Origin: Teretinema sp964641135 | Lineage (GTDB): Bacteria > Spirochaetota > Spirochaetia > Treponematales > Treponemataceae | Reading direction: 5' to 3' | DNA: 17,887 nt | Assembly: GCA_964641135.1 (NCBI GenBank) | Contig: CAZXJV010000059.1 | Span: forward strand, 1 to 17,887 | Part shown: positions 1 through 7,316 of the stretch, piece after piece | How positions within the stretch are numbered: position 1 is the stretch's first letter | Layout of the letters: the number at the start of each line of letters is the position of its first letter | Made by a program: the position numbers and the translations under genes | Notes under the pieces: model-generated | Database searches by the model: none | Told to the model about the DNA's origin: nothing | Seen by the model: the letters and a program-made list of their open reading frames with translations, nothing else

Positions 1-685
1 AAATCATCCCGAGGTATACCTGATTGTTCTGCTTATTGATGAGCGACCTGAAGAAGTTACCGATATGGAACGGACAGTCAAGGCAGAGGTTATCTCCTCT
101 ACTTTTGATGAACAGGCAACCCGCCATGTCCAGGTTGCAGAAATGGTCCTTGAAAAAGCCCGGCGCCTGGTCGAACATAAGCGGGATGTCGTGATACTGC
201 TGGATTCAATTACCCGTTTGGCACGTGCATATAACCAGACCGTTCCTACTTCAGGAAAGGTTCTTTCCGGCGGTGTTGATTCCAATGCCCTGCACAAGCC
301 CAAACGATTTTTTGGAGCTGCCCGTAATGTTGAGGAAGGAGGCAGCCTTACAATCATAGCTACAGCCCTGATTGAAACAGGCAGCCGTATGGATGAGGTA
401 ATCTTTGAGGAGTTCAAAGGTACCGGAAATATGGAAATAAATCTGGACCGCAAGCTTTCCGATCGTCGCCTGTTTCCTGCTGTCAGCATCAAAAAAAGCG
501 GTACCCGAAAGGAAGAGCTTCTTTTGACTGAAGAAGAAATGCAGAAGATTTGGGTTTTGCGCAAGGTTATTAATCCTATGGACGACACCGAGATAATGGA
601 ACTCCTTATTGACAGAATGCGTAAAACAAAGAATAATGAGGCGTTCTTGAGATCCATGAATACCGGCAGCGCCGGAATGGATTAA
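1..685 (+). CDS. rho: Transcription termination factor Rho, C-terminal part (5' end outside window)
   Basis: Rho is the hexameric RNA-dependent ATPase/helicase that ends transcription at Rho-dependent sites. The reading frame is open from base 2, giving 227 residues before TAA at 683-685. What is visible is the ATPase core after the Walker A loop: the stretch LLIDERPEEVTDM near the start, Walker B in VVILLDSITRLARAYN, the Q-loop/secondary RNA-binding region around LSGGVDSNAL, and the conserved tail ending with LLIDRMRKTKNNEAFL. The N-terminal RNA-binding domain and the P-loop lie upstream of the window. rpmE follows on the same strand after a 193-nt gap, an arrangement found in several bacteria. 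The identification is secure; only the N-terminal extent is unknown. Confidence 0.97.
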   Translation, partial: NHPEVYLIVLLIDERPEEVTDMERTVKAEVISSTFDEQATRHVQVAEMVLEKARRLVEHKRDVVILLDSITRLARAYNQTVPTSGKVLSGGVDSNALHKPKRFFGAARNVEEGGSLTIIATALIETGSRMDEVIFEEFKGTGNMEINLDRKLSDRRLFPAVSIKKSGTRKEELLLTEEEMQKIWVLRKVINPMDDTEIMELLIDRMRKTKNNEAFLRSMNTGSAGMD

Positions 686-878
686 CAGTCCTGAATATGC
701 GTGTTTTTGGCTGTAAGAGCATAAAAAACGCGAATTGTGTACACAGTGCTAAAGAGGCCGGGTACGTCGAACTCCCCAGGGGTAAAGGCGTGCTTGCTGA
801 CGGCAGGTTACCAGTGATAACCGCCGGAGCCCGACAAAACGGGTGAGCTTATTAGCATGATATATCTGGAGGAAGAGT
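686..878 (+). promoter_or_regulatory. Structured rho-rpmE intergenic region, candidate L31 leader RNA
   Basis: This gap holds several stem-loops that can be read directly. The first is 699-708 with 723-731 (9 bp with one bulged G, an A/T-rich arm). The second is 801-810 with 818-826 (CGGC-a-GGTTA against TAACC-GCCG, 9 bp, one bulge, 7-nt loop). The third is 829-833 with 840-844 (GCCCG/CGGGT, 6-nt loop), ending 24 nt before the rpmE Shine-Dalgarno sequence. The CCCG at 830-833 could instead pair with CGGG at 759-762. None is followed by a U-run, so they are not ordinary terminators. Ribosomal protein L31 genes in several phyla carry autoregulatory leaders, which makes this a plausible role, but I do not recognise a known leader class. 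A 49-codon frame (697-846, ATG to TGA) also crosses it, with no ribosome binding site. Confidence 0.35.
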
Positions 879-1085
879 ATGAAAGAGGGAATCCATCCCA
901 ATTATCAGGACACAAAGATTAAATGTGCCTGCGGAAACATTATTGAAACCCGTTCTACCGTAAAGGACATTGGTGTTGAAATTTGTTCAGCCTGTCACCC
1001 GTTCTTTACCGGAAAACAGAAACTGGTTGACACTGCCGGTCGTATTGACCGGTTCAAGAAGCGCTATAACATCAAAGAAAGCTGA
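879..1085 (+). CDS. rpmE: 50S ribosomal protein L31, zinc-binding (C+) type
   Basis: L31 is a small protein of the large ribosomal subunit that bridges to the 30S head. The 68-residue product has the typical start (MKEGIHPNY) and the four zinc-ligand cysteines of the C+ paralogue: Cys16 and Cys18 in KCACGN, then Cys36 and Cys39 in CSACHPFFTGKQ. The C-terminal GRIDRFKKRY is also characteristic. Length matches the family. The start is supported by GGAGGAAG at 868-875, six nt before the ATG counting from GGAGG. It lies downstream of rho, and a strong intrinsic terminator follows within 30 nt. C+ L31 proteins are zinc-dependent, and organisms with both forms swap them under zinc limitation; no C- copy is in this window. 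Confidence 0.97.
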   Translation: MKEGIHPNYQDTKIKCACGNIIETRSTVKDIGVEICSACHPFFTGKQKLVDTAGRIDRFKKRYNIKES

Positions 1086-1113
1086 GACGTTTATAGACAG
1101 TAATTCTGTACTT

Positions 1114-1144
1114 AAAAAAAGCTGCCCCCCGGGCAGCTTTTTTT
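1114..1144 (+). terminator. Rho-independent terminator after rpmE
   Basis: A perfect 8-bp stem AGCTGCCC (1120-1127) and GGGCAGCT (1131-1138) with a CCC loop is followed by a T-run (1138-1144). A run of A precedes the stem, so the helix extends by A-T pairs and it could also work on the other strand. It separates the rho-rpmE unit from the radical SAM operon. Confidence 0.93.
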
Positions 1145-1170
1145 GCTTTTTTTCGTAATCGTGCTAAAAT
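1143..1170 (+). promoter_or_regulatory. Predicted sigma-70-type promoter of the radical SAM/cyclase operon
   Basis: TAAAAT at 1165-1170 is preceded by TG-n (1162-1164), giving an extended -10. A weak -35, TTGCTT (1143-1148), sits 16 nt upstream and overlaps the end of the terminator T-run. The predicted start is near 1177, leaving a short leader of about 33 nt before the ATG at 1210. The call rests on sequence match only. Confidence 0.5.
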
Positions 1171-1209
1171 GCTTACAGTATAGAAAGTTAGCAAGGAGCA
1201 ATATTAAAA

Positions 1210-2487
1210 ATGACAGGGCAACAATTGTATGGATTCAAGAAGATCGGGGCTATGATGGAAATGTTAAAGAGCCCGGTAATGAAAACCCTTTCCCTCAGGC
1301 AGTTGATGGCAATGAATTATGTATCCAGCAACAGCAAGCTGACGCGGGTTGATGACCGGATTTACATGAATACATTTACACCGTTTTTCCCTTCTCCCGC
1401 CTATGAACGCTATGTTTCGGGTATTTTGAAAACAGTGAACGGTCAACCAACACCGGTGATGATGAATTTTGCGGTTACGGCAAATTGTATCTGCGACTGT
1501 TGGCATTGTTCGTTTTCGGATCGTACAAAAAAGAATCAGCTGACAGTGTCCGAGTTAAAAGATGCAATACATCAGGTTCAGGATCTGGGGACCAGTATGA
1601 TAGGTTTTACAGGCGGAGAACCATTGCTTCGTCCTGATATGGAAGATATTCTGTCACTTGTCGGCGAACGATCCATGTCGTTGATGTTTTCGACCGGATG
1701 GGGATTGACTCCCGAACGCGTCAGCTCCCTGAAAGCCGCCGGCCTGGGGATTCCTGTGGTCAGCCTGGATCATTATAACCCCGAGAAGCATGATAAACGC
1801 CGCGGACGTGAGGGTATGCATGCTATAGCTGTAAAAGCAATTGAAATGTACCAGGCCCAGGGAATGTATGTTGCGGTTTCTTTTGTTCCTGATCATGAGT
1901 TGATATCAAACCGTACAGAATTGTTTAAAACCCTGGATTTCTTTAAATCTTTGGGTGTTAATGATATGCGACTGACCAGTCCCATCCTGAGCGGACAGCT
2001 GACCGCTCATCCGGAAGAAAAATTGACCCGGTCCGATGTAGACACCGTTCATGATGTACAGCGCTTTTTGGTAAAAAACAAGGGCTACCCGGCATGTTTT
2101 GCCTATGATGTTTTTGAAAGCCGGAAGTTTTATGGATGCGGGGCCGGTTTTCATTTCATTTTTGTTGACTCATCCGGCAATGTCTGCCCCTGTGATTTTT
2201 GTTCGATAAGTCTGGGGAATATGCGCGAACGTCCTATCAGTGAAATATGGAAAGAGTATTCCAAAATATTCCGCGCTCCGGGATGCAGTTGTTACGCCAA
2301 CGAGATAGCAAACCCCATAGCCGACCTTAAAACAACGGTACGACCGTTATCGCCGGAAGAATCCAGAAAGATTATTGCCGGCTGTCCTTCGTATTCAAAA
2401 GGTACTGTCCCGGAGTTTTACAGACGAATGGGATTTAGATGGGATAAAGCACTGGCTGAAGTACCGATACAGGATTCAGGTAAATAA
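1210..2487 (+). CDS. Radical SAM protein with SPASM-like C-terminal domain, substrate unknown
   Basis: Radical SAM enzymes use a [4Fe-4S] cluster to cleave S-adenosylmethionine to a 5'-deoxyadenosyl radical. In this 425-residue protein the cluster motif CxxxCxxC is Cys93, Cys97 and Cys100 (with an extra Cys95 inside the loop). The SAM-binding GGEP is at 135-138. The C-terminal part carries C310-x12-G323-x4-C328, then C331, and further Cys359, Cys361 and Cys392. This agrees with a SPASM-type auxiliary-cluster domain of the kind found in peptide- and cofactor-maturing enzymes. About 85 residues precede the core. AAGGAG at 1193-1198 lies 11 nt before the ATG, slightly far. The cyclase gene begins 18 nt after the stop, so the two are almost certainly co-transcribed. 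No precursor peptide gene is adjacent. The fold is certain; the reaction is not recognisable. Confidence 0.85.
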   Translation: MTGQQLYGFKKIGAMMEMLKSPVMKTLSLRQLMAMNYVSSNSKLTRVDDRIYMNTFTPFFPSPAYERYVSGILKTVNGQPTPVMMNFAVTANCICDCWHCSFSDRTKKNQLTVSELKDAIHQVQDLGTSMIGFTGGEPLLRPDMEDILSLVGERSMSLMFSTGWGLTPERVSSLKAAGLGIPVVSLDHYNPEKHDKRRGREGMHAIAVKAIEMYQAQGMYVAVSFVPDHELISNRTELFKTLDFFKSLGVNDMRLTSPILSGQLTAHPEEKLTRSDVDTVHDVQRFLVKNKGYPACFAYDVFESRKFYGCGAGFHFIFVDSSGNVCPCDFCSISLGNMRERPISEIWKEYSKIFRAPGCSCYANEIANPIADLKTTVRPLSPEESRKIIAGCPSYSKGTVPEFYRRMGFRWDKALAEVPIQDSGK

Positions 2488-2505
2488 ACAAAGGAAGATG
2501 CATAG

Positions 2506-5500
2506 ATGAATGAAGACTGCGTCAAGTGCTTGCCAAAAACAGGGCAAATACCAAGCAAAGAAGATATTCCCCTGATGACACAGTATATTCCGTATCGTCT
2601 GGTTCGCTCTATCGGAGAACTGCCTTGCTGTTTTTTTGAGCGCAGGCTTGAACGGCTGGAAGGTTATTCCGTCTATTTTGATATTATCGGGTTTACCTCT
2701 TTGGTTGCCCAGCATGTTAATTCGGGAAAGGATGTCGCTCAGCTGTCGGATATTTTTCGTTCATATTACAGTCTTGTAGTTGATACCGTGAAGATGATGG
2801 GTGGCTCGGTTTTTCAGTTTGCCGGAGACTCCCTGCTAATGTGTTTTGAGAAACTCTATGGGGAAGAGCCGCAATCAAACTGGCGCAGAACCCTGTATGC
2901 AATGAAACTCGCTATCGAACGCAGCGAAGCATGGAATAAAGAAAACAGCCTGAACAACGGATTTTCCCTGAAACCTAAAATCGGTATCGGCTACGGTGTT
3001 TTTTATCAGATTCTTCTCGGTGATCAGTCCTGTTCTTTTGCACCAATTATCGCCGGTGAAGCCGTCAATGAAGCCATAGCCGCAGAACGTGTGTGTCAGG
3101 GCGGAGGCATAATGCTTGGTCCTGCGGCTTTTAACCAGGCAGAAGATGACGGTCTTGATTCTTCTTTTCAGGCAGAAAACGGTTTTTATCGCTTGCGGGA
3201 TTTGCCCCCACAGTTCGGTGAGGATATAACGCCTCCCGGTTTTTGCGATGAAAGCATACTCTATGAAAACCCGCGATATTATTATCGGGTTAACGCTTTT
3301 ATCAATCCTTTGATCCGGCAGCAGATTAAATCACGATTTCAGGGTTTCATCGGCGAATATCGAGAAATTACCTGTCTGATGGCACGTTTTGACGGTCCCT
3401 TCTCACAGACTCAAAACGAGTTCACCCTGGTAGAAGGATATCAAAACCTTAATACCCTGTATAAGATGATACATGACAAAGCATCCCGATTCGGAGGTTT
3501 TTGTCCAAAGCCGGATATTTCCGATAAAGGTACTGTTTTTCCGGTTTTTTTCGGTGCCCCTGTAGCCCTTGAAAACAAGGAGCGTAATGCCATTTTATGT
3601 GCCGAAGAATTATTGCGCCTGCGGATAGACCTTGATTTTCTGGATTCGGTTTCAATCGGAATTGCGACAGGTAATGTATATGCAGGAGAATTCGGCGGGG
3701 TTACACGAAAGGACTTTACCGTAGTAGGCAGCTGCATAAACTTTGCAGCCCGGTTAATGATGATCCGGGAGAAGGATTGTTTGTTCATTGATGATGCAAC
3801 CCGAAAAAAGGTTGATAAGCTGTGTTCCTTCGATTCCTGTGCCGGCATCACCCTTAAAGGATTTGCAACTGAACAGTCAGTCTTCCGGTTTTGCGGCTTT
3901 ATTGATGAACGGAAGTCAGGCGCAAAGCGGATTGGCATGGTAGGCAGGAAGGACGAACTTGACATCCTTCGCAAGGATGCTGAACTCTTTTTGAGCGGTC
4001 AAAAGGTTTGCAGGCCGATTGTCGGTGATGCCGGAATGGGTAAATCGTTTCTTGTAGAAACCTTTCTTGCAGATATCTTTGCAGTACATCCTGAAATCAG
4101 ACTGATTAACGGAAGCTGTTATCAATACGAAGAGGCTACAATCTTTTTCCCCTGGCGAGCAGTAATATCCGGGGTGCTTGGGGTGACAGAAGATCAGAGT
4201 TCTTCCGACGCTGTAGAAACCCTGACAAATCTGTTTCCCGTCAAGTTCGGATCGGACAACACGGTCTGGCTTCCGTTCTTCTTGAACATGTTGGGCTACG
4301 AAGTATCCGAGTCCGCTTCTACACAGGAACTTGATTTAACGGTTAAACAGGACAGGTTCTTTTCTCTGGCCTATCAGGTTATTGCGGACGCCGCCCGGGA
4401 AAAACCGGTTATTTTGCTTATAGAAGATATACATTGGAGCGATGCTGTATCGTTGCAGCTTTTGGAATATATTATCAATGTCAGGGATACAATTCCGCTT
4501 TTTATTTTACCGGTATCACGGGAATCTGACGAAATAACCGGTTTCTTTAACAACCTGCGGGTACCTGTCCTGCACCTGGGCCAGCTTAAAACTGAAGACG
4601 CGCGGGAACTTGCGGCAGTGCTTCTTAACATGGAAGAAACCGATGAAAAACTGGTGGAAAAAATCCTTGTTACCTCTGACTGCAATCCCTTTTTTATCGA
4701 GAACATTGTACAGAACATGATAGAAAGCGGAATTCTTGCAGAATCTTCCGAAGGAACTTTCTTTCTTTCCAAAGATATCCGCAGCATCAATATACCGTCA
4801 TCGATACAGAATATCATTCTTGCCCGCCTGAATACCCTGTTGTTTGAAGAACAGGTGGTCTTTAAAACCGCATCGGTTATCGGAAGAACCTTTTTTGCAG
4901 ATATTCTGCGGGCATTGGTCCCCGATGGTATTTCCGAGTATATCTTTCATCAGGCCCTTGAAAGTTTTGAATCTCATAATCTGATTTTACGTGAAGATGA
5001 ACGCCGGGCTGCATATTATTTCAAACATATTTCCATCCGGGATGTTGTGTACAATACAATCCTGGAAAGCACCAGAAAAGAACTTAACCGTCTGCTTATG
5101 TCATATCTGGAAGACCGATATGCAGATAACCTGCTCTCTGTTGTAGAGCGGTTGGCCTACCATGCCGGCGAGGCTGATGATTCCCGGATGCTGTATAAGT
5201 ATGCCTTGCTTTCAGCACAGAAATCCGAGCGACAATTTGCGACTGCAGATGCAATTGTGCATTACCAGAATGCCTTGCTGGCATTAAGTAAACTGGATAT
5301 ACCGGAAAAAGAACACTTGATGAATGATACTTCCCTTGCGCTTGCACGGGTATATCGCCGAAATAATAACTATGAACAGGCTATGGCTCTGTACACACGT
5401 CTTTTGCAAACCGAAAAGCGGCCAATGTATCGGGCGGCGATTCTTCAGGGAACCGGACAGTGTTTTCAGGAACAGGGAAAATTCGATCAGGCCGTAGCAA

Positions 5501-6765
5501 TTCTGGAGGCCGCGTTAACAGCTTTGGGAGAAAAAGCACCAAAGTCTGTTCCTGCGACGATCTTTGCTATCCTGTTTGAGGTAGCTCGACAGGGTATTAA
5601 AACTGGAATTTTCCGTAATCATTTCCCTGAATATTCCGGGAAACGCCGTCAGATTGCAGAAATGCGCACAGATATTTTGTTCATTCTGACAAAACTTTAT
5701 TATTTCGGGAAAACCGAGAAAATTGCATGGTCATCAATCCGCAATTTTAATAATGCCCTGTCTATTCGTTCCAACGCAGACCGTATGACTGTTGCAACTG
5801 CAGATTATGCAATAATTTTAATTAGCGGCGGTTTATTACAGCTGGGTCTGTATTTTTACGCGTTGGCCGAGAAAGCTTCGATCGAATCAAAAAACCGTCT
5901 GTCTGTCAGTATTTACCGCGCCAGGTATGCCTATTACTTTCTGTTTCATGATCAGTGTCAGCGATCAATAGAACTTCTGGAAGAATCGACCAACCACTTC
6001 CGGAGTACCGGAGAAAGCTGGGAGTTGATGACTGCTGTAGGAGCTTTGGGCCAAAACTATTTTTTGATCAGCAAATTTAAGGAGTCTGAACAGGCCTATC
6101 TGGAAGCCGAATCACTCGCCCGCAAACTGAATTCTCCAATGCACATCGGCTGGGCATGGAATAAGGTTCCTTTTATACGTTATATAAGAGGCCTTTCATC
6201 GGCCAGGGAATCTATAACCATGCTGCGGGAGGGTATAGCTCTGAGCCAGTCGGTTAACGATCACATGACTTTGTGTATTCATTATGGACATTTGGCATGG
6301 ATTTCTGTAGCCGAGAATGACCCGGAATCAGCCTTCGAATATGCCGATAAAACAATCCTTGAAAATAATCAATATACTGTCAATATACCGCATATCAAGT
6401 TATCGCTGATAAATGCTGCAGAGGCCTATGTGTTTGCCCTTGAAAGCGGCAGGTATCCGGAAAAACACGCTTTGCTTCTTTCCAAAGCCCGCTCGGCACT
6501 GAAACGGGCAGAAAAGATTGCACGCATGTACCGGATGCTCTCGGGTCCGGCATCACGAGCACGTGCACGGCTTGAACTGTTTACCGGGAATGTTGAAAAA
6601 GCCCGACAGTCATGTACCGAGTCACTGGAGATACTTGCCAACAGTCCCTATGCCTGGGAATACTCCTGTGCTCTCAAGCTGGCTTCCCGGTGTATCCCTG
6701 AAGACGCCCCTCTTTTTGATGAAGAACGCCGCTTGCTTCTGGAACAGTTGGGTGCAGTACACTGA
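2506..6765 (+). CDS. Soluble-adenylyl-cyclase-like protein: two class III cyclase domains, STAND ATPase, TPR repeats
   Basis: The 1419-residue protein has the architecture of mammalian soluble adenylyl cyclase (ADCY10) and its bacterial relatives. Cyclase domain 1 (about 53-210) supplies the metal aspartates Asp59 (YFDIIGFT) and Asp108 (FAGDSLL). Cyclase domain 2 (about 285-430) supplies the likely adenine-binding Lys341 (SDKG) and Thr405 (DFTVVG) and the transition-state pair Asn412 and Arg416 (INFAARL). Thr at 405 is the class IIIb hallmark. Domain 2 lacks one metal aspartate (Thr343), so one composite active site is predicted. A P-loop ATPase follows: Walker A GDAGMGKS (507-514), Walker B ILLIEDIHW (636-644), then STAND/AAA_16 motifs such as NPFFIENIV near 728. 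TPR-like helical repeats fill roughly 880-1400. No membrane segments are seen, so it should be cytosolic. AAGGAAG at 2491-2497 supports the start. cAMP production is inferred from the family. Confidence 0.88.
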   Translation: MNEDCVKCLPKTGQIPSKEDIPLMTQYIPYRLVRSIGELPCCFFERRLERLEGYSVYFDIIGFTSLVAQHVNSGKDVAQLSDIFRSYYSLVVDTVKMMGGSVFQFAGDSLLMCFEKLYGEEPQSNWRRTLYAMKLAIERSEAWNKENSLNNGFSLKPKIGIGYGVFYQILLGDQSCSFAPIIAGEAVNEAIAAERVCQGGGIMLGPAAFNQAEDDGLDSSFQAENGFYRLRDLPPQFGEDITPPGFCDESILYENPRYYYRVNAFINPLIRQQIKSRFQGFIGEYREITCLMARFDGPFSQTQNEFTLVEGYQNLNTLYKMIHDKASRFGGFCPKPDISDKGTVFPVFFGAPVALENKERNAILCAEELLRLRIDLDFLDSVSIGIATGNVYAGEFGGVTRKDFTVVGSCINFAARLMMIREKDCLFIDDATRKKVDKLCSFDSCAGITLKGFATEQSVFRFCGFIDERKSGAKRIGMVGRKDELDILRKDAELFLSGQKVCRPIVGDAGMGKSFLVETFLADIFAVHPEIRLINGSCYQYEEATIFFPWRAVISGVLGVTEDQSSSDAVETLTNLFPVKFGSDNTVWLPFFLNMLGYEVSESASTQELDLTVKQDRFFSLAYQVIADAAREKPVILLIEDIHWSDAVSLQLLEYIINVRDTIPLFILPVSRESDEITGFFNNLRVPVLHLGQLKTEDARELAAVLLNMEETDEKLVEKILVTSDCNPFFIENIVQNMIESGILAESSEGTFFLSKDIRSINIPSSIQNIILARLNTLLFEEQVVFKTASVIGRTFFADILRALVPDGISEYIFHQALESFESHNLILREDERRAAYYFKHISIRDVVYNTILESTRKELNRLLMSYLEDRYADNLLSVVERLAYHAGEADDSRMLYKYALLSAQKSERQFATADAIVHYQNALLALSKLDIPEKEHLMNDTSLALARVYRRNNNYEQAMALYTRLLQTEKRPMYRAAILQGTGQCFQEQGKFDQAVAILEAALTALGEKAPKSVPATIFAILFEVARQGIKTGIFRNHFPEYSGKRRQIAEMRTDILFILTKLYYFGKTEKIAWSSIRNFNNALSIRSNADRMTVATADYAIILISGGLLQLGLYFYALAEKASIESKNRLSVSIYRARYAYYFLFHDQCQRSIELLEESTNHFRSTGESWELMTAVGALGQNYFLISKFKESEQAYLEAESLARKLNSPMHIGWAWNKVPFIRYIRGLSSARESITMLREGIALSQSVNDHMTLCIHYGHLAWISVAENDPESAFEYADKTILENNQYTVNIPHIKLSLINAAEAYVFALESGRYPEKHALLLSKARSALKRAEKIARMYRMLSGPASRARARLELFTGNVEKARQSCTESLEILANSPYAWEYSCALKLASRCIPEDAPLFDEERRLLLEQLGAVH

Positions 6766-6773
6766 CCTCCTTA

Positions 6774-6803
6774 TTGCATGATTAACCGGTTACAGGGTAT
6801 AAC
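6774..6803 (+). promoter_or_regulatory. Possible weak promoter directly before purE
   Basis: TTGCAT (6774-6779), an 18-nt spacer and TATAAC (6798-6803) could form a weak promoter in the 44-nt gap between the cyclase gene and purE. The expected transcription start would fall at about 6810, on the purE ATG. No terminator is visible between the genes, so read-through from the cyclase operon is equally possible. Confidence 0.3.
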
Positions 6804-6809
6804 AGTTCC

Positions 6810-7316
6810 ATGGAACACAAAAAACAGATTCTGGTAGCCCTTATAATGGGATCTGCTTCAGACTGGGAAACCATGAAGGCAGCCTCCGAGACCCTGACCA
6901 CACTTGGAATTGAACACGAGGCCGAGGTTGTTTCGGCTCATCGTACGCCTGATAAACTGTTTGCGTATGCATCCGAAGCAGAACACCGCGGAATAGAAGT
7001 GCTTATTGCCGGTGCCGGCGGGGCAGCGCACTTGCCGGGTATGACTGCTTCCAAAACCCATCTTCCGGTAATCGGGGTGCCTGTGCAGTCAAAGGCTCTG
7101 AACGGCATGGATTCATTATTGTCAATCGTTCAAATGCCTGCAGGCGTTCCGGTTGCTACAATGGCGATAGGCCGTGCCGGAGCCGTGAATGCAGCCCTGT
7201 TTGCTGCGTCTGTCCTTGCATCAAGATATCCCGATATACGCACCGCTTTGCTACAATGGCGGGAAACCCAGACCGAAGCTGTCCTTGACAATCCTGATCC
7301 ACGGGGAAAGGCATGA
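6810..7316 (+). CDS. purE: N5-carboxyaminoimidazole ribonucleotide mutase (PurE class I)
   Basis: PurE converts N5-CAIR to 4-carboxy-AIR in de novo purine synthesis, acting on the product of PurK. The 168-residue protein has the class I signatures GSASD (14-18), SAHRTP (42-47, with His44) and AGAGGAAHLPGM (67-78), then GVPVQSKALNGMDSLLSIVQ. Length and order agree with bacterial class I PurE, which needs PurK as partner. The start is defined by protein similarity: no good Shine-Dalgarno sequence precedes the ATG (only AGGG, 12 nt away). purK overlaps its stop by 4 nt, so the two are translationally coupled. Confidence 0.96.
   Translation: MEHKKQILVALIMGSASDWETMKAASETLTTLGIEHEAEVVSAHRTPDKLFAYASEAEHRGIEVLIAGAGGAAHLPGMTASKTHLPVIGVPVQSKALNGMDSLLSIVQMPAGVPVATMAIGRAGAVNAALFAASVLASRYPDIRTALLQWRETQTEAVLDNPDPRGKA

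Noticed and set aside
4..657. Long open frame on the minus strand (217 codons)
   Set aside because: It lies wholly opposite rho, whose protein is unmistakable. The text is serine/arginine-rich with no family motif, as expected of a shadow frame.
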